Assembly (NCBI GenBank): GCA_022495005.1
Contig: JAGYXB010000360.1
Coordinates: 62,001-126,000, forward strand
Origin: Rhyacophila brunnea
Lineage: Eukaryota > Arthropoda > Insecta > Trichoptera > Rhyacophilidae
Direction of reading: 5' to 3'
DNA: 64,000 nt
Part shown: positions 12,331 to 23,620 of the stretch, piece by piece
Layout: every line of letters starts with the position of its first letter
Position numbering within the stretch: position 1 is the stretch's first letter
Made by a program: the position numbers and the translations under genes
The notes under the pieces: model-generated
The model's database searches: none
What the model was told of the DNA's origin: nothing
What the model saw: only the letters and a program-made list of their open reading frames with translations

Positions 12331-12531
12331 CGAACTGTCTAATTCTTGACCGCGGTGCCGAATAATTGATGTTTTTGGTCTCCCAGCAACACTCTCACGA
12401 ACTGCTTCGATGTTTTGGGTTGAATGACTTTTTGAAGACGGCCTAACTGTATACGATCACCAATTAATTGATCCAGTACCAGTGGCGGCCGGTGACAAGA
12501 ATATGAGGGAGTGCAAAAAAGACTCATCTAT

Positions 12532-12819
12532 TTATGCAAGAAGTCCATCTTCCATCGATTTTGAAAACACGTCGATAACACGAACATTAAAGTCTGGTAT
12601 TGACGATATCAATTGTTTTTCTATACTTAACATCGCAAAAGCATTTAGCCTGTCTTGAATCAATGTATTTCTCAAAAATGACTTAACCCTTTGTAAAGTT
12701 GAGAAACAACGCTCACTTTCCACTGAAATCATCGGAATTGTACAAATTATTTTTAATAGGGTAACACTTTCGCTAAATACTTCCAGTAAATTATTATTCG
12801 TAAAAAGTTGAAGTATCAA
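12532..12819 (-). pseudogene. hAT transposase C-terminal dimerisation fragment
   Basis: 95 codons containing SVESERCFSTLQRVKSFLRN and LNAFAMLSIEK, the hAT C-terminal dimerisation (hATC) signature as in ZMYM1-like insect proteins. It ends 52 bp from the left terminus of its element, as expected for a 3' coding end. The catalytic N-terminal part is missing, so it is a fragment. Confidence 0.75.
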
Positions 12820-13739
12820 TAATGCTCCAACAGTAACGTAGAAATCTTCTCTACTGTATTAAGTTTAAATTTGTCACGTTAATAATAATTATTCATTATT
12901 TATAATTAAGCATTAAATTACCAGATTTTTAAAAATTAATTACTAAAATATAAAGCCAGCCGGCTAGGTAAGCGGCTAGCTCTCTTCAGTACACAATTTA
13001 AATAGACGTATGATTTTGAAGCGATTAATGTGAAACATAGCTGATTATTTGGCATAATTCGGTCGCGTTGTTTACGGAACTCCTGTGACCACCAATTTTG
13101 AAAAATTCATTGCGTGTGGCCCCGTCGTAGATATGTTTCAGACGATGCTTATTTACATATTCCAAAGTTTTAACGTTTTCCATTGAGTAATAAGATAGTG
13201 ATACTCGTATTAGATTGTAAAATTAATCTAACAAAATAAATGTCACCTCCGCGCATTGCCAATCTACCCCTATGTTGAACGTCGAACTGCAAAAAATGAA
13301 ATAAACTTTGCAACAAAGGAATTTCGACACATTTAACATGATGAGTGTCACGCTTATTGAATATATTTCAGCCAAAACATCGATATTGAGTGGGAAAAAT
13401 CAATATCTTCGGTATTTTCTTGAAAAATCAGCCACGTCAGATTCAAATCGCAGAACGTTCCCACGATACGACAGTGCTGCGATCTGTCATATAAAATCGC
13501 AACTTCGATTAATGAATACATTGTCACGATAGCTACGATGACGTTATTGAATTGAATCGTCGATTTATACTCGAAATTCCCATTGATGACATTCTGCCGC
13601 TACGGCAGCTATCCCGGGTAGGGTTGTATCGAAGTATTAGCACATATTGTGATCCGAAAGCAGTCTTGTATACTTAGCCACCTATAAAATAGATGATGCG
13701 CTGATGTGAATAATAATTGCTTCATGAATTCGACTCGGA

Positions 13740-14460
13740 AAATTAATTCCCATTAACCTATAAGACAGTGGGTACCTATCGTCATACTACCTACACAGTT
13801 ACCTACCTAACGATAAGGTAAATGTTACCTACCTAATCTCAAAATGACCAGGAAAGAAATGGGGCCTTATTATCGTACTTACCTATCAAAATAGGTAGGT
13901 ACCTATCACCTAGTCTCAAATCGACCACGAAATAGGGCCCCATTATCGTTTCAAATAAGAAAAACTATAAATAGGTAGGTAGGTACCGTTCAATGAATGA
14001 ATACCTAGCTGAGCTAATAATATCGGCCAATGTAAACTGTCATCCGTTTCGATGTGAATCGCTAATTAAAATAACGATGAACAATAATTCCACTAGTAAA
14101 ATTCCCATTCAACGACAGTACCCATGCCCCATTTTCCTTCATATTGACTAGGTACCTACCTACCTATATGTACAAAATAAACGGAATAATAGATATTATA
14201 TGTCATATGTACCTACCTACTTCAATGCGGCAAACACTAGGATAATTAATTGTTAGTAGCTACCTACCCACCTACGTCTACAATTCTACACCTAAGTACC
14301 TACCTATTTATTCTCAATAACAACCTTTCTGTGAAATACCCACCTGATTAAAATCATAATGTACCTGAGTTGACCATATCAACAAGCTGAACTGTACTTT
14401 ACTGTGTGTAATACATCAAATTTAAGATACCTACCTATTGAAAAACGCTCAAAATCTCAC
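13740..14460. repeat. TACCTACC/TAGGTACC-rich stretch
   Basis: Dozens of dispersed tetranucleotide runs of TACC and its complement GGTA, inside the hAT element. This low-complexity pattern is common in lepidopteran and aphid DNA. No coding sign. Confidence 0.6.
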
Positions 14461-15464
14461 TAATAGAAATAGGGTAATCTCAAAATGAAAATAAAAAAAT
14501 TAGTCCACCAACGTTAGCATAAAAATATCGGCGAAATTGGTGAAATCGGGAGCGGCTTACGTTGAACTAAACTAACTAAACTACCGTTTGATAAATAAGT
14601 AGGGAATATGATTCTATTTTTGCACTTCATGCATCGACATGACGTAAGTCATTATAATAATTAGGCTTCCAACTATATCTCGACGCGTGGCCTAAGCGCT
14701 TGTGTTGGAATATTTATATCGGCCAGTTTATGATATTATTGTCCGAACGCCGAGTTAACCTTTGTGTGCTATGGCATTAGGTACAAGCAACCCCCTGTAG
14801 AATTAACTTGGAAAACATCATTTCCAACGAAGACTCACGTAGTTTTATAGAACTTTGTTGGTTTTGATTCTACTAGCCTCATTTGTCAATACGAATTTTT
14901 AAATGTATGCGTGAAAAATAGTGTAAATTTCAAGGTACACTTTGAATTTTGCTCCTTGGCGTATCTCACCGATGGAGGTATGTGTATTGGTCGCGTCCCA
15001 TTGGTGTAGTTACGTATTCATTGGTAGACGGTGACGGCGCGTCGAAAAGATGTGTATCACCATTCGAATACGCGCGGAATTCAAAATGATTGATTTCGTA
15101 TAAGTTTTAGATATCGCATTTTTCTGAATACATGGGGATTTTATATTAAATATTTTTATTTAATCGATGATGGGAGTGCAGTGCAAACTATGCTCCATTA
15201 CTAGAGCCGTCCCTGTCCAGTACCCGAATTTTTAATTAATCTCTTCACAGGTGATGAAGTTAAATCAGTATTCCGACCTTATTTTTTTTAAATATAGCTC
15301 AATAATGAAAACGCGTTGTTCGTACGAGTCGTTTATTTGACGTCAGTTTACCGCACAAATGGCGCATAATTCATATCTTGCGTAAATTTTGGGACACCGT
15401 TACATTAATAATAATAGGTATGTATTACAATATTACTTTAAATTGATAATTATGTTATTTGCAG

Positions 15465-15605
15465 AAGCTTGAAAACGGTCTGATTAATATAAAGTCTGAG
15501 AATGATGATGAAAGAATCGTCATCAAAGAAGAATTTGTTGACAAAGCAATCAACCAAATTAATAATGAAAATCCTCGACCTGGCTGCTCTCATCATATAG
15601 ATCAG
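15465..15605 (+). CDS. Gene 1R exon 2
   Basis: 47 codons between acceptor TTTGCAG and donor GTAGGT, phase 0 on both sides. It reads KLENGLINIKSENDDERIVI then KEEFVDKAINQINNENPRP and GCSHHIDQ. IKSE and IKEE add two more psi-K-x-E sites. The same exon is found at 38494 and 56199, which supports it as real coding sequence rather than chance. Confidence 0.75.
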
Positions 15606-15824
15606 GTAGGTACGTTCAATTATAAAATTTATTTTTAATCTCGATAATACTGTAAATTTTCATAGTAACACATCAACTTTTATTAATTTTTACACACTTT
15701 TTAATATTTAAAACAATCAACTGTCAAACCAAATACTACCTATCAATCCGATATTAAGGGACACAATCATAATTTATTTATTTTAATATAATTAAATTGA
15801 AAATACCAACTCTGTTTTTTATAG

Positions 15825-17273
15825 ATCTCTACTCAGCAGTATTTCACAGTACGTTACAGTAAAACACTGGACATCGTGAGAAAAGATATAGTTGACAATA
15901 ACCTGGTCAACAATAAAATAGCACATGCAACCGATTACGTCAGAGATATGTCGAAACACCATTCAGAGATAACAATAGATGATCAAAACATCAAAAAGGA
16001 AGTTCAGAAATTATACGTGCAAAAGGAAGTTCGAATTATGTTGAGAAGAGTTACATATTTTCCGCGTAACTTTATTTGCAAAGACTGTTGTGGAGTGTTT
16101 GGATCTGTAAATCATCTAAATAGTCACTTCATTTCGTGCATGAAGTCTAAGCAGATTGAGTCATATGATACGCATACTGGCGAAAAGCATATAGAATGCA
16201 ATGGTCAATCATATAAAATCTCGAAGCGTGGTATTCATAAGGTATATTTTGGTGAAAAACCACATCAATGCGATGTATGTTTTAAAAATTTTCAACGAAT
16301 TGATAATCTTAGATCACACAAGAAAACACATACTGGCGAAAAATCACTTCAATGCGATGTGTGTTTTAAATTTTTTCAGCGAAATAGTGACCTCAAAAAA
16401 CATAAAATGATACATACTGGCGAAAAACCACATCAGTGCAATGTGTGTTTTAAAAGTTTTCAGCGACTTGATATTCTTAGAACGCACAAGATGACACATA
16501 CTGGCGAAAAACCACACCAGTGCGATGTGTGTTTTAAAAGATTTCTGCAAAATAGTAATCTCAAAACACACAAAATGACACATACTGGTGAAAAATCACA
16601 TCAATGCGATGTGTGTTTTAAATTTTTTCAGCGAAATATTGATCTCAAAAAACATAAAATGATACATACCGGCGAAAAACCACATCAGTGCAATGTGTGT
16701 TTTAAAGGATATCTGCAAATTAGTAGTCTCAAAAAACATAAAATGACACATACTGGCGAAAAACCACATCAATGCGATGTGTGTTTTAAAAGATTTATGA
16801 AAATTTATAGTCTTAAAAAACATAAACTGACACATACAGGCAAAAACCCACATCAATGCGATGTATGTTTCAAAATTTTTCTGCAGATTAGTAATCTCAA
16901 AACACATAAAATGACGCATAATAGTGACGAACCACATCAATGCGATGTGTGTTTTAAATTTTTTCAATTCAATTGTAATCTCAAAAAACATAAAATGATA
17001 CATACTGGCGAAAAACCACATCAATGCGACGTGTGTTTTAAAAGATTTCTGAGAAGTGGTCATCACAAAATCCATAAAATGACGCATACTGGCGAAAAAC
17101 CACATCAGTGTGATGTGTGTTTTAAAAGATTTATGCAAATTAGTAGTCTCAAAAATCATAAATTGACACATACTAGTGACAAACCACATCAATGCGAGGT
17201 ATGCATATATAAATGTACGAAGCTCAGTTATCTTAAAAAGCATAAATTGAGACATTCGAGTGGAAAACCATAA
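15825..17273 (+). CDS. Gene 1R zinc-finger exon (12 C2H2 fingers)
   Basis: Last exon of 1R; with exons 1 and 2 the product is 588 aa. It opens ISTQQYFTVRYS after acceptor TTATAG, then SEITIDDQNIKKE, MLRRVTYFPRNFIC and an atypical C2HC finger (CKDCCGVF...HFISC). A degenerate finger-length spacer (SYDTHTGEKHIECNGQS) follows, then twelve C2H2 fingers of the form HQCDVCFK-x-F...H-x3-H joined by TGEKP-like linkers. Finger 10 has His in place of the core Leu (SGHHKIH). The twelfth finger (CEVCIYKCTKLSYLKKHKLRH) is complete only here; 3R and 4R have lost it behind a stop. Probably a nuclear DNA-binding regulator; target unknown. Ends HSSGKP and TAA. Confidence 0.85.
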   Translation: MSTQQYFTVRYSKTLDIVRKDIVDNNLVNNKIAHATDYVRDMSKHHSEITIDDQNIKKEVQKLYVQKEVRIMLRRVTYFPRNFICKDCCGVFGSVNHLNSHFISCMKSKQIESYDTHTGEKHIECNGQSYKISKRGIHKVYFGEKPHQCDVCFKNFQRIDNLRSHKKTHTGEKSLQCDVCFKFFQRNSDLKKHKMIHTGEKPHQCNVCFKSFQRLDILRTHKMTHTGEKPHQCDVCFKRFLQNSNLKTHKMTHTGEKSHQCDVCFKFFQRNIDLKKHKMIHTGEKPHQCNVCFKGYLQISSLKKHKMTHTGEKPHQCDVCFKRFMKIYSLKKHKLTHTGKNPHQCDVCFKIFLQISNLKTHKMTHNSDEPHQCDVCFKFFQFNCNLKKHKMIHTGEKPHQCDVCFKRFLRSGHHKIHKMTHTGEKPHQCDVCFKRFMQISSLKNHKLTHTSDKPHQCEVCIYKCTKLSYLKKHKLRHSSGKP

Positions 17274-18299
17274 CAGTTCAGTTTGTTACGTAAAAAGTTA
17301 TATTTTTGTTTGCTATCAATTTGTTACATCGATCACAACTGAAAACAACTTAGCCATCCTTACATATCATAAAACATTTTTCTATTTGTATAGTAATTCT
17401 AATGCAAATACTAGCAATGAAGATGTTTTGAAGGTGTATGTGGCAATATTTTAAATGTATATCCCTTTAAATATTATTATTCACTAATGTTTAAAATAAT
17501 TTATTTTTCTGTTTTAATTGGTTTTCATTATAATACTTTTACCTAAATATACGTTGGTTAAAACTAATCAAAACATTCAGCCATAAAAATGCAAAATAAT
17601 CTGTTTCCTAAGTGTTATTAATTAATAATTATGTTTGTGAATTTAAAAAAAAAGTCAAAACTAGATATACAATTGGGTCCGAAGAGAAACACTACTGTCA
17701 TTAAGTCTTGTAGCCTGTTATTTTAAAACATTATATAGTCAATGTATACCTATCTAAAATTAATAAAAAAATATATATTACAATATTGCGATTTACAATA
17801 AGAAACCCTAAACCCTAGATGAATAACCTATTCAAACAGCAAATTATTCTTGACCGTCAAGATCGAGCAATTAATAATATTGATACGCCTTTATTTCAGA
17901 CCTGCCATTGCGAGTGTTGGCGATGGGCCAAGGTGAAAAGCGCGAACTTGTGCTTACCCATATGGTGGGGTGAGACAGGGTGAATTAGTACTTAACTTTG
18001 GTCCCTACTCCTTTTGCTCATCAGGAATCTTTGTTACTTGGTAGTTATATAAGGCACATTACCCAACTGTACAGTTGTTATTATTCAAATCTTAAGATTA
18101 CTAGTCAGTAAGATGACTAATATCAAATTATTGGTTCCTCTGCTAACAATAAATCATTACTTTGAAATAAAACCTTTAACACTTTTCTTTCCTTGACTAT
18201 ATTATTCCCATCGTTCTTATTCCATCCAAATACTTTCCTACGTAAATTTAAATTAGTACCTATCTGCCTTAACTCATCAGTAATATAAACGAGTCACGG
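17274..18299. other. 3' flank of 1R, intergenic
   Basis: Matches 39958-42620 and 57581-61980 in units 3 and 4 in part, with indels. No gene seen. It includes a shared block (17850-18060) around the words TTATTCTTGACCGTC and GTTGGCGATGG that recurs near 42120 and 59700/61550; its nature is unknown. Confidence 0.5.
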
Positions 18300-18440
18300 A
18301 CAACCAAGTTATGAGGAAATCAAATAAATGTAGTGTGACGTTACCGCGGTTGAACTCGGAAATCTCGGATATAATTCCAGCGCATTACGCACTGCACTAC
18401 GTGAGCCTCTGTAATCATGGACATCTGGTAACTTTCAAAT
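18300..18440 (-). repeat. tRNA-derived SINE-like sequence
   Basis: On the minus strand a box-A-like region (GTGCAGTGCGTAATGCGCTGG region) and a box-B-like GAGTTCAACCGC lie in tRNA spacing. Better preserved at 62010-62110 (GAGTTCGACC); truncated at 42650-42700. As it sits at the same place in three units it predates the array. Not a functional tRNA. Confidence 0.5.
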
Positions 18441-19557
18441 TGATTAAAGAAAAATACTCATGATTTCGTTCTAAGGGAGAGGTGTGAATGAAAAAATCAT
18501 AAATTCCCGAGCGTAACCACAAGTTACTTTATTTATGCACAGTGTTCACATTCTTACAAGTATTTTATTTTTTTCGTAATATGTTATTCATAAACATAAA
18601 TAATTGTAATTGGCGGGATGAAAGGAATCTTACTAATATACACAATAGTGGGGTTTTACATTATATAAAACCACCTTCCCACTTCGCAACATTATATGAC
18701 CAACAGGTGTTTGTTCACCCTATCAGACGCCCTTGAGGGATTTTCTGCAGGTAGGTAAGTACTATTATTGCAAATGGTGGGACATTTTGAAGTTTTTTAA
18801 ATATCCAGTGTTTGAAACATTCCCGACCATAATGATGCATTGCTTTATGACTCGCTCTCGACATCGCATTTTATGCTTTATAATACTATGTATTATATTA
18901 TGTTGAAAAATACAAGTAAAACAGAGAAATTTAAATAAAGCAAACATATTTTATTAAGAATTACTGAATTTGTAAAACTACATCCACCTATTTATAGAAT
19001 ACGCTAATCTATCTATGGTAGATATTACATTCACACAACATAATATTATTATATTTAATCTATGGCAAACTATTTTTCAGTTTTCTGCAATATAATGAAA
19101 ATGAATTTACCATTTTTTAATTAGATGTTTATGAATATTATTTGCTATTAAAGGATTGAAACGATATCATCATCAAAAACTGGCGTCGATCCACTGGTGG
19201 ATGAAGGGTTCTCATAACTACTTCCACTCTTCTCAGTATCGATTATCGCTGTCTACCGAACATTATTAGTTTGTCTATCCAGCGGGTTTAAGAGTGTCTT
19301 TGTGGTCATTTAGTGACGTATGGAAACCACTACCGATATAACAGTATTTAACCATCAGTTGTCTACTCACCGAGCAACATGTCCAGCAAATTATTATTTA
19401 ATTTGGTTGGCGACATCTCTATCACATCACGTACTATCACGTAATGTCACGGTATTTTGATATTTGTTTGATGTTTGTCAATCACAAAAGAGTATACTAG
19501 GTATTCGTAGTTAGATACAAGAATAAGTGATGGTCCTTACAATAGGCATACACAGAG
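18441..19557. other. Unit 1/unit 2 junction, with old RTE 3' end
   Basis: Intergenic. Matches 42700-44303 and 62740-64000. From about 19165 it carries a CATCATCA tail and the phrase GTCGATCCACTGGTGGATGA, the reversed 3' end of an RTE-type retroposon, present at the same position in units 3 and 4 (43889, 63681) and so older than the duplications. Confidence 0.55.
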
Positions 19558-20281
19558 AGCATAATTTAAAAATCAAACAATAAACATAATTATAAAATAT
19601 ATAATGGAGAGCTATTACAAATCAATCAAAGAGAAAAATACTTAGGTATCTAATACTTTAAGACGTCCAGTTACAATGAGTAGTAGATGTTGGAGCAACT
19701 TAATATAGTAAAAGAGGTACGAAAACAAAACAGTTTTCGATCACTATAATGATTCATTGTTATGAAGAGTGATGCCACAAGACAATAGTAACCTGAATAT
19801 GCTTTATCTGTTTGAATGTGTATAAGAGAAAAGACGTTATGATAAATATTGAATCTGCGTATGTTAAATTTAATGCTTGATATTAATAATTCTAAGCATT
19901 CTGAAAAGACTATTGATTAATTTAAATATTATAATATGCTTAGAAATAGTACGTTATATTTCGAAAGATTTGAATTTAAAATGTTTAATTTGCAAGGAAT
20001 TTTTGGTAAGTAAAATTGAAGGTGACATTATACCAGACATGCACCTTTGCATGCCAAGTTGCGACATTCGTATTTAACAAGTCTATGTTTTACAAGCATG
20101 CGTGAGCAGTGGTAGCATACTTTTGGATGAACACTTTTAGAGTTACTATTCAAGCGATGTATTATCTCATTTCAGTACTTATGGTTTGGAAATTGCGATA
20201 ACATGAAGGAGATGGTCGATTTTGTTTATTTGAGTATTATTTACAAGAAGCGTCTATCATATGTGACATTTTGTGTGATTT
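19558..20281. other. Left flank of array unit 2
   Basis: Aligns with 1-740 and 44304-45015; downstream flank of 2L. No gene seen. The vestigial post-stop finger of the L family follows at 20282-20343. Confidence 0.65.
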
Positions 20282-20347
20282 AATCGGGTTCGTAAATGTA
20301 TGCAAGAATAAGCATAAATATCGCATTTATATGGCTTTTCGTCTTAG

Positions 20348-21151
20348 GGGCGCATGTGCTCAGCGTGGGCCAAAATAGAGCTTTTTTCTATTTTCAAAGC
20401 ATGATCCTGGACATACCTTAAACGTTGTAGATAATCTATTTAAAAAAATTTGAAACCTCATTATCCATTATATTTATTTTAAACATTTTATGACTGCATA
20501 AAGTATTTTTATTACATAAAATAGTATTCTTTAAACCTCTCGCTCTAATGTTTTAGAATATAGTCATATTTCAGTACATAAATGTGCAGTGATGTTAAGA
20601 TTTTTTACATTTATTAATTTTTAAACGCATTTATAAAACCATCAGTATAATTTATTTATATCGACATTATTATAGTGAAATATTTACGATAAAAAATTAT
20701 GTTGAAAATCTCTGTGATCCCAAATTTGACAAGAATTAGGCATTTTATTATTCAAAAAAAGATTAACACATTTGAAGATAATTCTAAAGATACTCATTAT
20801 AAGCTATGTCTTTGACCATTCAAGTGTGATAAACATACTACGAATATGAATTGTTTTATAATAAATATTGGGAATATGGTAGCGTTTTTTGAAATACGCA
20901 AATAATATATTCTTTTGGCATTCCCCAGTGTTTAATCTACAACATACGGCCGTAGCCATAAATTGAGAAACTACGAGTATAATTGGATTAGGGAGTAAAA
21001 TTATGTTAACGCGCGTGTTTGAACATGTACCTATCTGATTTTTTTCTAAACGGTACATGTTCAACACGCGCGTTAACATCATTTTGTCCAAGATCATGCT
21101 TTGAAAATAGAAGAAAAGCTCCATATTGACCTACGCTGAGCATGTCCCCCC
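20348..21151. mobile_element. TTAA-target element inserted at the 2L family stop codon
   Basis: An 804-bp insertion absent from the other units. Inverted ends run 20348-20406 and 21092-21151 (shared core GCTCAGCGT...GAGCTTTT...CTATTTTCAAAGCATGATC with small differences). The right flank is TTAA (21152-21155) and the left TTAG (20344-20347); intact copies have a single TTAA there, so this is a TTAA duplication with one base changed, as for piggyBac-like elements. A second, near-perfect inverted repeat (21003-21031 with 21052-21079) sits inside the right end. No transposase is recognisable, so it is non-autonomous. Confidence 0.75.
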
Positions 21152-21226
21152 TTAATGTGTTATGTTGTGTTTTTTCAAGTATTCTGCCCGAACGCATTTA
21201 TAAGAAACATTCCATTTATTTGGTTT

Positions 21227-22084
21227 TTAACCAGTATGTGTCATTTTGTGTGATTTAATTTGTTGTGATTGTCTGCATGTATAAGAACAGACATTGCATT
21301 TATATGGTTTTTCACGAGTATGCAACATTTTGTGTGTTTTCAGGTGATTTGATTGTGAGCATGTATAAGAACACACATCGCATTTATATGGTTTTTCACC
21401 AGTATGTAACATTTTGTGTGTTTTCAGGTTATTTGATTGTGAGCATGTATAAGAACACACATTGCATTTATATGGTTTTTCACCAGTATGCAACATTTCG
21501 TGTGTTTTCAGGTGATTTGATTGTGAGCATGTGTAAGAACACACATTGCATTTATATGGTTTTTCACCAGTATGCGACATTTTGTGTGTTTTCAGGCTAT
21601 AGGAATGTTTACATGAAAACGAACACACATCGCATTTATATGGTTTTCCACCAGTATGTGTCATTTTGTGTGATTTAAGGTGATGAGACTGTTTGCATGT
21701 ATAAGAACATATATCGCACTTAAATAGTCTTTCGCTCATGTCTGTTTTTTTAAATATTTTAGCACTACGCAAATGGGAACGGCTAAGCGTTTCACTATTT
21801 TCATTAGTAACATTGTGAATAGTTTTGTGACTTCTTAAAATACTAGAGGATTCTAAGACAGTATTACAGATATTGCATATAAAATTTCGCGGATAATGCA
21901 CCACTCTTCTCAACACCATTGCAGCCACCTTTGGAGTATTGGCTGCGGAAATTTCCTTTTTTATATTTTGTTCATCAATAGTTATTTCTGAATAGTCTAT
22001 CACATCATCTTGGTTTACATCAGTTGTGGGTTGTCGGCTGCCATCCGTATTAAGACACTCAGTGACAGATCGCTGGGTAGAAAT
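21227..22084 (-). CDS. Gene 2L zinc-finger exon, truncated by a nonsense codon
   Basis: Starts after the acceptor at 22085-22086 with ISTQRSVTECLNTDG, then SEITIDEQNIKKEISAANTP, VLRRVVHYPRNFIC, one atypical C2H2 finger (CNICNTVLES...HKTIH) and six YKC-x2-CSY-x-C fingers. The GAA of the next TGEKP linker is TAA (21227-21229), ending the protein at 334 aa with exon 1. Beyond it the frame continues to a shortened finger (KPNKWNVSYKCVRAEYLKKH) and the family stop at 21152-21154, where a TTAA element has landed. The remaining protein could still bind DNA, so it is either a shortened gene or an early pseudogene. Confidence 0.7.
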   Translation of the reverse strand: MSTQRSVTECLNTDGSRQPTTDVNQDDVIDYSEITIDEQNIKKEISAANTPKVAAMVLRRVVHYPRNFICNICNTVLESSSILRSHKTIHNVTNENSETLSRSHLRSAKIFKKTDMSERLFKCDICSYTCKQSHHLKSHKMTHTGGKPYKCDVCSFSCKHSYSLKTHKMSHTGEKPYKCNVCSYTCSQSNHLKTHEMLHTGEKPYKCNVCSYTCSQSNNLKTHKMLHTGEKPYKCDVCSYTCSQSNHLKTHKMLHTREKPYKCNVCSYTCRQSQQIKSHKMTHTG

Positions 22085-23473
22085 CTACAACGAAAAAAGA
22101 TCTATATTATATATATGTATTGACGGAATATACAATATATTGTTATTAAAATGTATGCAGCCAATTTTACATTGCTTGTATTAATTACATAGAAACTCCG
22201 CGTTAATAACAGTATGATCGCGAGTATCTGAAATAAACCGCAACCAATTCAAAGTTATATATTATAGCCAATACAATTTAGAATTTTAGTTATTAAATGT
22301 ATACATAGGTAATTTCTACTTATATGTAATGAATATTGATATAATATGAGATATCTTATCGTATACTAAAGCCTCACAAGTATTGTTTTTCCTATATTCG
22401 TTGCAAAGGAGAGTTCTCTCGCGAACATCATCTGTAAGGGATCTTGGCATTACGTTTAACAGTTAACTGACGATTGGTGCTACCATCTGTATTCTGTAAC
22501 AAGGCACTACAAATATTGAACCGAACTGAAAATTGAGTTTACCCGAGCCTTTTCGGATGTTATTGTTTAAAAAAATCTGTCGAATGCGTCAATTACATTG
22601 AGCTACCTACTTCACGAGCTGTTTGTTGGCGAATTTAAAAGCTGGCGATTCAGCTACGGCGATTGTGATGATGACACACAAAACTTTAAGCCAACAAGCT
22701 AACGACTATTTTGACTGAACGTAGTTTGTTTTTTGCCGGGAGGTCGCTACTACGCTCTACTGCGCAGGCGCAGTAGGCCCACACGCCGGCGTGTGGCGTG
22801 TAAAGTTGACCGGCTTAAAACTTTTGTCGGTATATTGTTTACAATCTGCTTGTTAGCTTGTTCGATGATGACACTGGGCGACTTTACACGCAGATTGTAA
22901 ATTTGCTAACAATTAAGTAGCTCAATGTCATTGACGCTTAATTCATAAATATAAATCAGACTTGAGAGAGGGTCTAGTTGCCGGGTACTGTATCAGTTAA
23001 TGTACGGCCTCACGGTGGAACGGTATAGTAAAATTTTGCGACACGTTTACTTTGGGCTGTGTGGATATTATCCGTAGCTATATCCGATTGACTTTCTCTT
23101 AGCTATGCAACAATCTGTAGTTAGAAAAAGACAGTTGGTGTCGCCGACTTCGCGCGACATGCAGCTCACGTATAATTTCAATATGTCGCACCTCGTCACT
23201 CATTTTGTATTATCATTATCATTAAGTTAAAAAAAATAATGTAAGTAAATGAATTGGCATAACGGAACTACACCAAATTTAACATGGATCACTTTCGCAA
23301 AATATTTTGAACTAGTTCCCTTTCATGACTCAAAATACCTAAAAATGTTGTGTGGGGTGATTATGTTTATCTAAATACAACTGTCTGTAAACAGTTTTTA
23401 TTTTTATTGCGGGTTATTACGAATTTGGCTTATTTATAGTACCTAGGCATGATTTATGTTTTGAAAAACTAAC
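22085..23473 (-). other. Intron of gene 2L
   Basis: Phase-0 intron matching 1771-2810 of unit 1 except for an inserted MITE at about 22578-22940. No exon signal found inside. Confidence 0.55.
22578..22940. mobile_element. MITE with GC-rich hairpins in the 2L intron
   Basis: Absent from the matching 1L intron. The ends are inverted: GTCAATTACATTGAGCTAC on the left, and GTCAATGACATTGAGCTAC on the reverse strand at the right. The middle has two strong palindromes in otherwise AT-rich DNA: CTACTGCGC/GCGCAGTAG (22757-22776) and CCACACGCCGGCGTGTGG (22779-22796). A lone end of the same family is at 25120-25137. Confidence 0.6.
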
Positions 23474-23620
23474 CTCAAATATGCAACCGTCATTGTCTGA
23501 TTGTTCTTGCTTCACGTAAGTGCAGTTGTCCGGGATGTTTGAAGGCAATTTGAGGTCGTCGAACCAATGGTGTAATTCCACGTCAGATACGCTTTCATCG
23601 GGTTTATATTTGGTATCCAT
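23474..23620 (-). CDS. Gene 2L exon 1
   Basis: 49 codons, MDTKYKPDESVSD to GCIFE, then donor GTTAGT. Very like 1L exon 1 from HHWFD onwards but the first lysine motif is altered: IKEEP has become TKYKP, losing the first SUMO-type site while VKQE is kept. No upstream in-frame ATG as in 1L, which fixes the start. Confidence 0.7.

Larger units (their letters stand above)
12480..15215 (-). mobile_element. hAT element with 8-bp target duplication
   Basis: A 2736-bp element flanked by an exact TCCAGTAC duplication (12472-12479 and 15216-15223), the 8-bp length expected for hAT. Ends are CAGTGGCGGCC on the left and, reverse-complemented, CAGGGACGGCTC on the right. Most of the inside is non-coding and rich in TACCTACC; only the C-terminal part of a transposase is recognisable. 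Confidence 0.8.
5939..15464 (+). other. First intron of gene 1R, enlarged by transposons
   Basis: About 9.5 kb compared with about 1.5 kb in 3R. The first 300 bp match the remnant intron of 2R. The rest holds a MITE-like element, a decayed mariner-like transposase, two hAT elements and a Penelope-type fragment, listed separately. I recognise nothing in 6624-10129 beyond AT-rich sequence and short repeats typical of insects. Confidence 0.6.

Noticed and set aside
16596..17255. Long minus-strand frame repeating SFKTHIALMWFFASM (also 39605-39955, 57310-57495)
   Set aside because: Antisense of the R-gene finger repeats, same cause as above.
17802..17822. Two CCCTAAA units resembling a telomere repeat (also near 41400, 58977)
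   Set aside because: Only two units, at the same place in three array units; insect telomeres are usually TTAGG.
20804..21124. 106-codon minus-strand frame in the TTAA element
   Set aside because: It runs through the inverted repeats and shows no transposase motif; most likely chance.
21265..21678. Long plus-strand frames repeating MVFHQYATFCVFSG (also at 740-1410, 27587-28297, 45250-45960)
   Set aside because: They are antisense to the L-gene finger exons; the 84-bp finger period keeps the opposite frame open. The sense strand has zinc-finger motifs and splice sites.
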